A stretch of DNA of 14,085 nt from Thermoplasmatales archaeon UBA447 (GCA_002503205.1 DARE01000009.1:8210-22294); one strand, 5' to 3'; numbered from the stretch's first letter, positions 7,418 through 13,488 are shown. Program-made: numbers and translations. The notes: a model not told the origin generated them from the sequence alone.

Positions 7418-8851
7418 TTACCAATGCAGCTTTAACTGCCTGGCAGCCTTCACCTCATCTATCCTTCCAACGCTAAGGTTCACTGGAAGGTGCTTCAGAG
7501 ATTCCTCGTCCTGCCTGGAAGCACTGATCAGAGCATCAGCAAACTGGTCCAGATCCCTTTTAGAGACAGTTTCTGTTGGTTCAATCATCATGTCCTCATG
7601 GACATTAAGGGGGAAGTATACTGTGGGTGCGTGTATTCCAAGATCTATGAGGTACTTTGCCAGATCCAGTGCCCTCTTTCCCGTGTTCTCAGTCGTAAGG
7701 ACAAGTTCATGCTTCTTCAGTTTCCCGAACGGAATTTTGAAATCATTTCCAAGCCTGCTGACAAGATAATTTGTATTCAGGACAGCACGAACTGTGTTCT
7801 CAGTAAGCCCATCTGATCCGTGGTATGTAATGTAAGCCCATGCTCGGAGAATTGTGCTGAATGCACCATAATATGGGGATACCTTACCTATAGTGTTTCT
7901 CAGGTCAAAATTCAGGAAGTATTTCCCATCGGGTGACTTCTCCACAACAGGGATTGGCAGGAATTCCTTCAGGAATTTTTTAACGCCAACCGGCCCAGAT
8001 CCAGGGCCTCCACCCCCATGGGGTGTTGCAAATGTCTTGTGCAGGTTGAAGTGCACTACATCAAAGCCCATCAATCCGGGGGAGGTGATCCCCATAATGG
8101 CGTTGAAATTTGCTCCATCATAGTAAAGAAGCGCCCCAGACTTATGAACAATCTCTGCAATCTCTGTGATCCTCTTCTCAAAAAGGCCCAGTGTATTCGG
8201 ATTGGTTATCATGAATGCTGCGGTCCGATCAGATAATGCGGCCTTAAGTGCATCCAGATCAACAGTTCCGTCAGGGGAGGAGGGTATTTCCACAACATCG
8301 AATCCGGCCATTGCAGCCGAAGCCGGGTTTGTTCCATGGGCCGAATCAGGGATGATGATTTCCCTTCTCTTTTCCAGTTCCCCCTTGCTTTCATGGTATT
8401 TCCTTATTATGAGAATGCCAGTGTATTCTCCATGGGCACCGGCCAGCGGCTGAAGTGTCACAGCATCCATATCAGAGAGCTCTGATAGATAGACCTGCAA
8501 TTCGTACATCACCCTGAGGGAGCCCTGAATACTATCATCACCTACCAGAGGGTGTGTCTCTGAAAAATTCTCCATGGATGCTATCCTGTCAGCAAATTTT
8601 GGATTGAATTTCATCGTACATGAACCGAGGGGATATATGCCCAGGTCGACACCGTAATTCATCTGCGAAAGCCTGGTGAAGTGCCTGACAACATCGTATT
8701 CCGCAATCACTGGCAGATTCACATTATCTGTTCTCAATTCCTCAGGTATGAGATTTATGATGTTTTCATCTGCTTCAGGAACCTTATACCTGTTGTCAGA
8801 GTGTATTTCCGAGAGCAACGGTTCATCATATGTTGCCTGATGGTATGTCAC
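7418..8851 (-). CDS. gcvPB: Glycine dehydrogenase (decarboxylating) subunit 2
   Basis: PLP-binding subunit of the two-subunit P protein of the glycine cleavage system, which decarboxylates glycine and passes aminomethyl to lipoyl-GcvH. The 477 residues are the usual length. The PLP lysine is Lys272 in VHFNLHKTFATPHG (266-279), followed by a glycine-rich GGGGPGSGPVG loop; the ring-contact Asp245 is in YYDGANFN. Other conserved blocks are GSCTMKFNPK (77-86) and PDSAHGTNPASA (168-179). Translation starts at GTG 8851, overlapping the gcvPA stop by 4 bases (GTGA), with a GAGGTGAT ribosome site just upstream; the first in-frame ATG comes only at codon 65. gcvH and gcvT are not in this window. Confidence 0.96.
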   Translation of the reverse strand: MTYHQATYDEPLLSEIHSDNRYKVPEADENIINLIPEELRTDNVNLPVIAEYDVVRHFTRLSQMNYGVDLGIYPLGSCTMKFNPKFADRIASMENFSETHPLVGDDSIQGSLRVMYELQVYLSELSDMDAVTLQPLAGAHGEYTGILIIRKYHESKGELEKRREIIIPDSAHGTNPASAAMAGFDVVEIPSSPDGTVDLDALKAALSDRTAAFMITNPNTLGLFEKRITEIAEIVHKSGALLYYDGANFNAIMGITSPGLMGFDVVHFNLHKTFATPHGGGGPGSGPVGVKKFLKEFLPIPVVEKSPDGKYFLNFDLRNTIGKVSPYYGAFSTILRAWAYITYHGSDGLTENTVRAVLNTNYLVSRLGNDFKIPFGKLKKHELVLTTENTGKRALDLAKYLIDLGIHAPTVYFPLNVHEDMMIEPTETVSKRDLDQFADALISASRQDEESLKHLPVNLSVGRIDEVKAARQLKLHW

Positions 8852-10173
8852 TGAATCACCTCTATAGCCTTTGAAAGTGCCTCCAAGGACTCCGTCCCAG
8901 TCTTTTCTGTAACACTTAGAAAGACGCTTCCTTTAAGCTGCCTGTGTGGATTTTCAATAAGTTTTTCCAGTTCGATTCCTCCCGCAATACCTGACTCAGC
9001 AAGTTTATGCTGAAGGTCTCCTTTTCCGCTGTACTTAAGGATAACATCAGAAAACGGGACACCATTAAGCTCCCTTTTCAGCATTTTTGATCTGGAGACA
9101 GAATTAATGAGTTTCTGGCTGTTTTCCATTGTCTTAAGGGCAATTTTTTTCAGGCCTGAGGGGCCGATAATGCCAAGATATGATGTTGCAGCCACTGCGA
9201 ACAGTGCCTGGTTTGTACAGATATTGCTCATTGCCTTTGCCCTTCTTATGTGCTGCTCCCGGGTCTGAAGAGTCATAACAAAAGCCCTTTTGCCTTGAGT
9301 GTCATTGGATTCCCCAATTATACGGCCAGGAGATTTTCTGGCAAATTCATTTCTGAAAGAGAGTATGCCAAGGAGTGGACCTCCTAGATTTCTGTGAAGA
9401 CCCAACTGTTGGCCCTCCATCACATTTATGTCTGAACCAGTTTCACCAGGGGGCTTCAAAACTCCCAGGGCAATTGGATCGTAATAGGTTATAAGCAATG
9501 CTTTTTTCTTTATCTCAGAAATCTTTGCAACGTTTCTGTCAATGTTTCCAAGGGAACTCGGCTGTTCTGCGATAATTGCAGAGGTGTTGTCATTTATCTT
9601 GCCTTCCAGTGATTCAAGGTCAATGGTTCCGTCTGCAGGGGATATTCCGTATGGCACCAGGCGGACATTAAGGCCTGTCATGTAGCTATGCAAAACATTC
9701 AATTTGGATCTGTACATTGTTTCCGGAACGAGTATCTCTGATCCCTCATTGATTCTGTATGCCATCCTTGCTGCTTCTCCAAGGGCGGTGAATCCATCAT
9801 ACATGGATGAATTCGTAATATCCATTCCTGTGAGGTCTGATATAATGCTCTGGAATTCGAAAAGGGACTGGAGCATCCCCTGGGACATCTCTGCCTGATA
9901 TGGGGTATATGAGGTGAGGAATTCCGATCTTCCTATAATTGAATCAACAGACGATGGTATTATCCGATCATAAATGCCATTCCCGAGAAAATTGTGCCTG
10001 AAGGATCTGTTCATGGAGGCAATCTCCTGAGACAGATGTGTGAGTTCAAACTCTGAAATCCCTCTTGGAATCTTAAGTTCTTTTTTTCTTATTTTTTGCG
10101 GCACATCCTGAAAAAGTTCATCTGTGGAATGGAAGCCTATCTCCTTTAACAATGGGGAGTCTTCAATCTCCAT
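8848..10173 (-). CDS. gcvPA: Glycine dehydrogenase (decarboxylating) subunit 1
   Basis: The 441-residue first subunit of the split P protein; it has the PLP-enzyme fold without the PLP lysine and pairs with GcvPB. Conserved family blocks are visible: the N-terminal IPRGISEFELTHLSQEI region, FLGNGIYDRIIP (about 63-74), FLTSYTPYQAEMSQGMLQ (about 85-102), then LTGMDITNSSMYDG and QQLGLHRNLGGPLLGIL. Length matches other archaeal and thermophilic bacterial GcvPA. It is the first gene of the gcvPA-gcvPB operon, coupled to gcvPB by a 4-base GTGA overlap. Its promoter region is shared with the divergent mevalonate 3-kinase. No ribosome site precedes ATG 10173, in line with a leaderless transcript. Confidence 0.95.
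   Translation of the reverse strand: MEIEDSPLLKEIGFHSTDELFQDVPQKIRKKELKIPRGISEFELTHLSQEIASMNRSFRHNFLGNGIYDRIIPSSVDSIIGRSEFLTSYTPYQAEMSQGMLQSLFEFQSIISDLTGMDITNSSMYDGFTALGEAARMAYRINEGSEILVPETMYRSKLNVLHSYMTGLNVRLVPYGISPADGTIDLESLEGKINDNTSAIIAEQPSSLGNIDRNVAKISEIKKKALLITYYDPIALGVLKPPGETGSDINVMEGQQLGLHRNLGGPLLGILSFRNEFARKSPGRIIGESNDTQGKRAFVMTLQTREQHIRRAKAMSNICTNQALFAVAATSYLGIIGPSGLKKIALKTMENSQKLINSVSRSKMLKRELNGVPFSDVILKYSGKGDLQHKLAESGIAGGIELEKLIENPHRQLKGSVFLSVTEKTGTESLEALSKAIEVIQ
8855..8862 (-). promoter_or_regulatory. Shine-Dalgarno sequence of gcvPB
   Basis: On the minus strand GAGGTGAT, a full match to the archaeal anti-Shine-Dalgarno, ends 3 bases before the GTG start. It decides the non-ATG start and shows that internal cistrons here use ribosome sites while first genes look leaderless. 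Confidence 0.85.
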
Positions 10174-10196
10174 GGAAGGAGTGATATGGAAGTTTT

Positions 10197-10203
10197 CTAA
10201 ATA
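10197..10203 (-). promoter_or_regulatory. Candidate TATA box of the gcvPA-gcvPB operon
   Basis: On the minus strand TATTTAG is centred about 27 bases before ATG 10173. A stronger AT-rich stretch at 10216-10231 (ATTTAATAAAA on the minus strand) could instead give a leader of about 25 bases. Confidence 0.5.
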
Positions 10204-10328
10204 CTTACCTGAATAGTTTTATTAAATATTTTCTGGTGCTTTATTTGGGACATTTTTACCAGTACTTTGATCCCAATGAATTCTGTTTCAGGATTCCAAA
10301 TTTGGATTTTAATCAGAACCTGCAAAAA

Positions 10329-10336
10329 CATTTATT
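10329..10336 (+). promoter_or_regulatory. TATA box of the mevalonate 3-kinase gene
   Basis: CATTTATT is centred 25.5 bases before the TTG at 10358, supporting that start and a leaderless transcript. Confidence 0.6.
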
Positions 10337-10357
10337 CATTTCTCCAATACTTGGCTG

Positions 10358-11356
10358 TTGCAATCCGAGGCATTGGAGTTTGTCGAGTCGGTAGCTTATC
10401 CTACATTTGGAACGATTCTACTGGGTGGTTTATCCGACAGCAGAAACAGAATACCCCTTCACACATCTGCTGGCCTGGCATATACGGGACTTGAAAGCAA
10501 AATAGAGACTAGGACGATGATATACATCGTTAAGGGGGAGCCTGTAGGTTACTTCAACAGGCAGAAAATGGAATATTCAGAAGAGTACAGGTCTCCATTT
10601 GCGGTCATGAAGGAGATGTCTCTGAATATTCTGGGAAGATTCAATCTGAATCCGGCTGAAAATTCTCTCTGCTTCGACTCTGAAAATATTGGGATACTGA
10701 GCGGAAGTTCCGATTCAGGTGCTGCAGCTCTTGGAAGGGCCCTGATTGAAATGAATCCCGGCGGTAAAGACATTGACATGGAGAAATTCGAGAACCGTCT
10801 CAGGGTAGTCTCAGAAAGTGTCGGACGAAGCCTTTACGGGGGATTGACAATCACAGAACGAACTGGAAGCAGGTGCTTCACAAGGCAGATACTGTCACCG
10901 GAAGCATTCAGCGATTTTGTTGTTCTGGGTTGCAGGTTCAATGAGACAAGGAAGCCCTCTGACGCAATCCATACAAACATTGTGAAGAGTTCCGAATATG
11001 AAGCAAGGGTCAAAAGAACTGCAGATAAAGCGGTGGAAATGGAAAAACTTGCGAAAAACTCCAAAATTCAGGAGATTTTTGAACTTTCCATGCATGACAC
11101 TGACGAATACCACAGACTGATAGAGAGTGTGGGTGTTAAGATAATAAACAAGGGAATGGCCGAAGTCATAAACTCGGTGAATCAATACCGTCGGGAAAGT
11201 TGGGCCTCATATATAGTCACTGGAGGAACAAACGTCTTCGTGCCGGTACACAGGTCAGAGTACCTGTCACTCAGGGAAAGGCTTTCTGGGTTATGCGATG
11301 AAATTGTCCCCCTTAAGATTGCAGAAGGGGCCAGAATAATAGGGAAATCTTTCTGA
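10358..11356 (+). CDS. Mevalonate 3-kinase (GHMP family, Thermoplasma type)
   Basis: Phosphorylates mevalonate at the 3-hydroxyl with ATP, the first committed step of the Thermoplasma variant of the mevalonate pathway to isoprenoid lipids. The 332-residue protein has the overall layout of diphosphomevalonate decarboxylase but matches, as I recall it, the T. acidophilum 3-kinase block by block: AYPTFGTILLGGL (13-25), PLHTSAGLAY (33-42), the ATP-loop region IGILSGSSDSGAA (111-123), VSESVGRSLYGGLTIT (151-166), PSDAIHTNIVKS (200-211) and YIVTGGTNVFV (285-295). Glu153 and Arg157 hold the E-x3-R spacing of that kinase's substrate-binding pair. It must start at a non-ATG codon, since the first in-frame ATG is codon 54; TTG 10358 fits the TATA spacing, and TTG 10373 is an alternative. 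The paralogous bisphosphomevalonate decarboxylase is the main alternative identity. Confidence 0.85.
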   Translation: MQSEALEFVESVAYPTFGTILLGGLSDSRNRIPLHTSAGLAYTGLESKIETRTMIYIVKGEPVGYFNRQKMEYSEEYRSPFAVMKEMSLNILGRFNLNPAENSLCFDSENIGILSGSSDSGAAALGRALIEMNPGGKDIDMEKFENRLRVVSESVGRSLYGGLTITERTGSRCFTRQILSPEAFSDFVVLGCRFNETRKPSDAIHTNIVKSSEYEARVKRTADKAVEMEKLAKNSKIQEIFELSMHDTDEYHRLIESVGVKIINKGMAEVINSVNQYRRESWASYIVTGGTNVFVPVHRSEYLSLRERLSGLCDEIVPLKIAEGARIIGKSF

Positions 11357-11384
11357 CATGCCTGGGCCGAATATTTCCGATAAG

Positions 11385-11392
11385 TATTAAAT
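11385..11392 (+). promoter_or_regulatory. TATA box of the Sec61-beta gene
   Basis: TATTAAAT is centred 25.5 bases before GTG 11414, implying a leaderless transcript. The 10-base palindrome AGTCATGACT (11400-11409) lies between box and start. Confidence 0.65.
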
Positions 11393-11413
11393 GAAAGAAA
11401 GTCATGACTGATC

Positions 11414-11578
11414 GTGGCGGATAAGAAGAATCAGGGGTTTCAGTCAGGAGCAGGACTGATCAGGTATTTTGATGAGGAGGAGATTAATGGGCCTGCCCTT
11501 GATCCTAAACTTATAATTTACATAGGGATCATAATGGCAGTGATCGTAGAACTTGCCAAGATTTTCTGGCCTGTCTAA
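11414..11578 (+). CDS. secG: Preprotein translocase subunit Sec61-beta (SecG)
   Basis: A 54-residue tail-anchored subunit of the archaeal SecYE-beta protein translocation channel. The N-terminal cytoplasmic part carries the family signature SGAGLIRYFDEEE (11-23), followed by a short linker and one membrane helix at about 33-52 (LIIYIGIIMAVIVELAKIF). The gene is small enough to be missed by length-limited gene calling. Translation begins at GTG 11414; there is no upstream in-frame ATG, and the next methionine is inside the membrane segment. Its own TATA box lies about 25 bases upstream, so it is probably transcribed separately from the mevalonate 3-kinase gene. Length and layout are typical of archaeal Sec61-beta. 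Confidence 0.9.
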   Translation: MADKKNQGFQSGAGLIRYFDEEEINGPALDPKLIIYIGIIMAVIVELAKIFWPV

Positions 11579-11611
11579 ACTTAAAAATCCTCCTGAACCC
11601 AAACAGAGACA

Positions 11612-11647
11612 GTAAATTTTGGTTTACAGTGTTTAGTATAGTCTAAA
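11612..11647 (+). promoter_or_regulatory. Two tandem dyads upstream of the Rieske gene
   Basis: GTAAA-(6)-TTTAC at 11612-11627 is followed by TTTAG-(6)-CTAAA at 11632-11647. Both have 5-base arms and 6-base spacers, and their centres are exactly 20 bases apart, about two helical turns. The second dyad abuts the TATA-like box, where a bound regulator would block or aid TBP/TFB. No regulator is identified. Confidence 0.35.
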
Positions 11648-11655
11648 GATTATAT
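11648..11655 (+). promoter_or_regulatory. Candidate TATA box of the Rieske gene
   Basis: GATTATAT is centred about 30 bases before TTG 11682, slightly farther than at the neighbouring promoters, leaving a leader of only a few bases. Confidence 0.5.
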
Positions 11656-11681
11656 CCAGAAACTTAATCCGGTCAAATGGC

Positions 11682-12011
11682 TTGGAAAAAATTGTTTCAG
11701 TAAAAGCCCTGGATAAAGCTGGTGGACATTTTGCAGTTAAAGTTGGGGATGAGACAATATTTGTTGCAAGGGGTAAGAATGGATATCATGCCATGGATGC
11801 AGTCTGTTCACATGCGAAGTGCATTCTCGGCCAGTACGATTCTGATAACATGACAGTGAAGTGCTACTGTCACGATGCAAAATTCGATCTCAGCTCAGGT
11901 AAGATGCTGGAACCTCCATTTGTGGCTCCAAACGCACCTAAGGACAAGCTATCACTCAGGTTGTTCAACGTCAGAGACAACGAAGGTTTTCTTGAAGTTG
12001 ATGTCGATTAA
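11682..12011 (+). CDS. Sulredoxin-like soluble Rieske [2Fe-2S] protein
   Basis: A 109-residue electron carrier with one Rieske cluster. Box I is Cys42-Ser-His44-Ala-Lys-Cys47 and box II Cys61-Tyr-Cys63-His64, so ligands are Cys42, His44, Cys61 and His64. The extra pair Cys47/Cys63 matches the disulfide of respiratory-type Rieske proteins, but no membrane anchor or signal peptide is present. The sequence around both boxes and the MLEPPFVAPNAPKDKL stretch (75-90) strongly resembles sulredoxin of Sulfolobus as I remember it. After box II, Asp-Ala replaces the Gly-Ser that raises potential in complex III Rieske proteins. The first in-frame ATG is codon 38, inside the fold, so TTG 11682 is taken as start. 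It probably has its own promoter. Redox partners are unknown; an oxygenase ferredoxin is an alternative. Confidence 0.85.
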   Translation: MEKIVSVKALDKAGGHFAVKVGDETIFVARGKNGYHAMDAVCSHAKCILGQYDSDNMTVKCYCHDAKFDLSSGKMLEPPFVAPNAPKDKLSLRLFNVRDNEGFLEVDVD

Positions 12012-12032
12012 ACTGAAAGACATCGAAGAAAG

Positions 12033-12060
12033 TTTTTTATCAAATATTTTTAATTTTATT
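12033..12060 (+). terminator. T-rich terminator region after the Rieske gene
   Basis: Runs of six, five and four T (12033-12038, 12047-12051, 12054-12057) follow the stop codon by about 20 bases. Archaeal RNA polymerase terminates at such tracts without needing a hairpin. Confidence 0.55.
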
Positions 12061-12084
12061 GGATTTTCGATTCCCGACAAAAAG

Positions 12085-12092
12085 AAATAAAT
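12085..12092 (+). promoter_or_regulatory. TATA box of tRNA-Glu
   Basis: AAATAAAT is centred about 27.5 bases before the first base of the tRNA, so little or no 5' leader is expected. Confidence 0.55.
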
Positions 12093-12115
12093 GATCTGAT
12101 ACAATAGGGCTTGGC

Positions 12116-12190
12116 GCTCCGGTGGTGTAGCACGGTCAAGCATTAGGGACTCTCAATCCCCCGACTCGGGTCCAAATCCCGACCGGAGCA
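12116..12190 (+). tRNA. trnE: tRNA-Glu (anticodon CTC)
   Basis: Seventy-five bases fold into a standard cloverleaf. The acceptor stem GCTCCGG/CCGGAGC has seven perfect pairs with discriminator A. The D arm GTGT/GCAT (two wobble pairs) has an 11-base loop containing G18-G19. The anticodon loop CTCTCAA gives anticodon CTC at 12152-12154, the variable region has four bases, and the T stem TCGGG/CCCGA is perfect. It reads GAG glutamate codons. The 3' CCA is not encoded and no intron is seen. Two oddities: the outermost anticodon-stem pair (27-43) is A-C, and the T loop reads TCCAAAT, so position 55 is C where nearly all tRNAs have U. Confidence 0.95.
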
Positions 12191-12354
12191 TTTCAATAAA
12201 AAAAGTCTAATATCTTAAACCCTTTACTAATGAGACTTTGCCTAAAATCAAATTTTACTAAGGTAAATCTTGAAGGTTTAAAACAAAATTATAATTACAT
12301 AAGATAGAACTAAAATCAAGATTGGATTAATATCCGATAATACTATAAGGGAGC
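12191..12354. other. AT-rich gap between tRNA-Glu and the prenyltransferase gene
   Basis: No coding sequence or RNA is recognised. It holds a TTTAC-(4)-GTAAA dyad (12254-12267), a 10-base direct repeat CTAAAATCAA (12242-12251 and 12310-12319), and the promoter of the next gene. No integrase or duplicated tRNA end is present, so it does not look like an attachment site. Confidence 0.6.
12326..12333 (+). promoter_or_regulatory. TATA box of the UbiA-family gene
   Basis: ATTAATAT is centred 25.5 bases before ATG 12355, implying a leaderless transcript. Confidence 0.65.
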
Positions 12355-13407
12355 ATGGAAAGAAGTACACAGGGAAAGAGCAGGCTGGCTCTCTGGTACA
12401 GTGCCTTCAGGGGATTTTATGACCGGAACAATTCACAGAATGCCGATTTTATAGCCAGGTTTCTCTTTTCCTCAAGGAGTGTTATCCTTGTAATTTCAGC
12501 TCAGGCAGCAATCATTGCTGGCCTTATGGCATATCTATTTTCATTCTTTAATGCTGTCAGTTTTGTAATCCTTTTCATAGGTTTCATAGACGCTCATGCC
12601 CTCAGCAACCTTTCCAATGACTATTTTGGATATTTCAGGGGGGACGATTCACCCGATTCGCCCAGGAGAATGTATACTATACACCCTATAGCTGACGGGG
12701 TTATAACAAGACATGAGGCAAAATTATCCCTTATAGTCCTGCTTGTCATAGGGATAGCGATTGCTGCATATTTCACAATTACAGTGGGAATTTACACCCT
12801 TCTCTTCTTCGGATTAGGAGTTGCATTGCTTTTCTTCTATGATGCCGCCCCGACCCCGCTTAAGGCTATAGGGCTCGGCGAGATTGCAAGCTTCCTTGCC
12901 TGGGGACCAGTGATGATAGCTGGCGGATTCTATGTTATCAGCGGCCACCTTTCTGTGATACCTGTTATTGCTGGAATTCCCTATGGACTGGGCGTTATGT
13001 CCATCCTCTGGGGGAAGCATATAGATCAGGAGGCATATGACTCTTCCAAGAAGATCAGAACAATGCCTGTCATACTGGGAACAAAAGTGAGCAGGGATGC
13101 AGGAATTGCGATCATCTCTCTTGTGTATGTTTCCGTTGTTGTTTCAATACTTCTTGGGATTCTTCCAATAACATCAATAATTATTCTCATAAGTGTGCCT
13201 GCAGCGATAATGGGCATCAGAAGATTTGCCTCCCCAAGGCCTGAATCGCCACCAGAAGGATTTGTTGGATGGCCGCTCTGGTTTCACAGAGGGGCACTTA
13301 ATTTTAACAGGCGTTTTGGATGGTCCTACATCCTTTCACTTATTGTAGCCGCCATTCTCATTCATGTCCCGGTTATTGGCCACTTCATTTTGCTCAGGAT
13401 AATATAA
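12355..13407 (+). CDS. UbiA/MenA-family membrane prenyltransferase
   Basis: A 350-residue integral membrane enzyme of the UbiA superfamily, which attaches polyprenyl chains to aromatic or glycerol acceptors. About nine membrane segments follow a roughly 42-residue cytoplasmic N-terminus. The first metal-diphosphate motif is Asn85-x2-Asn88-Asp89 with Asp97-Asp98 after Gly96; the Asp usually found three residues after the first is Gly92. The second motif is Lys221-His-Ile-Asp224-x-Glu226-x2-Asp229, followed by RTMPVILG. A PLKAIGLGEIASFLAWGP segment (168-185) resembles the MenA consensus, so a quinone prenyltransferase (menaquinone or thermoplasmaquinone type) is the leading inference. Lipid-forming geranylgeranylglyceryl phosphate synthases of the same superfamily are less likely. 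The insert SPRPESPPEGFVGWPLWFHR (293-312) is an extra polar, probably external, loop. It is monocistronic with its own promoter. Confidence 0.82.
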   Translation: MERSTQGKSRLALWYSAFRGFYDRNNSQNADFIARFLFSSRSVILVISAQAAIIAGLMAYLFSFFNAVSFVILFIGFIDAHALSNLSNDYFGYFRGDDSPDSPRRMYTIHPIADGVITRHEAKLSLIVLLVIGIAIAAYFTITVGIYTLLFFGLGVALLFFYDAAPTPLKAIGLGEIASFLAWGPVMIAGGFYVISGHLSVIPVIAGIPYGLGVMSILWGKHIDQEAYDSSKKIRTMPVILGTKVSRDAGIAIISLVYVSVVVSILLGILPITSIIILISVPAAIMGIRRFASPRPESPPEGFVGWPLWFHRGALNFNRRFGWSYILSLIVAAILIHVPVIGHFILLRII

Positions 13408-13410
13408 TCA

Positions 13411-13441
13411 TTTTTTATGAGATAACTGAATAGATTTTTGT
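13411..13441 (+). terminator. T-rich terminator after the UbiA-family gene
   Basis: A T6 run (13411-13416) right after the stop and a T5-G-T3 run around 13434-13442 fit archaeal T-tract termination in the 81-base convergent gap before the Trm56-HD gene. Confidence 0.45.
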
Positions 13442-13488
13442 TTGAATAATTTCAACTACAGAACACAAATTACAACCTGGACGCAATA

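Noticed and set aside
8166..8453. 95-codon plus-strand frame inside gcvPB
   Set aside because: Opposite-strand shadow of a conserved PLP enzyme, with no family resemblance.
10267..10494. 75-codon plus-strand frame starting in the divergent region and running into the mevalonate kinase gene
   Set aside because: It overlaps the kinase in another frame, has a composition unlike the neighbours, and would cover the kinase promoter.
10358..11356. Diphosphomevalonate decarboxylase
   Set aside because: The sequence blocks fit the Thermoplasma mevalonate 3-kinase better than classical decarboxylases. The general annotation of the superfamily would mislead here.
11952..12143. Minus-strand frame crossing the Rieske 3' end and tRNA-Glu
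   Set aside because: Antisense to the Rieske gene and to a clear tRNA; no motif.
12242..12319. 10-base direct repeat CTAAAATCAA as start of a repeat array
   Set aside because: Only two copies, AT-rich and 68 bases apart; not a CRISPR and likely to be chance.
12116..12354. tRNA-Glu 3' end as an integration (att) site
   Set aside because: No integrase, no repeat of the tRNA 3' end downstream, and the flanking genes are ordinary chromosomal ones.
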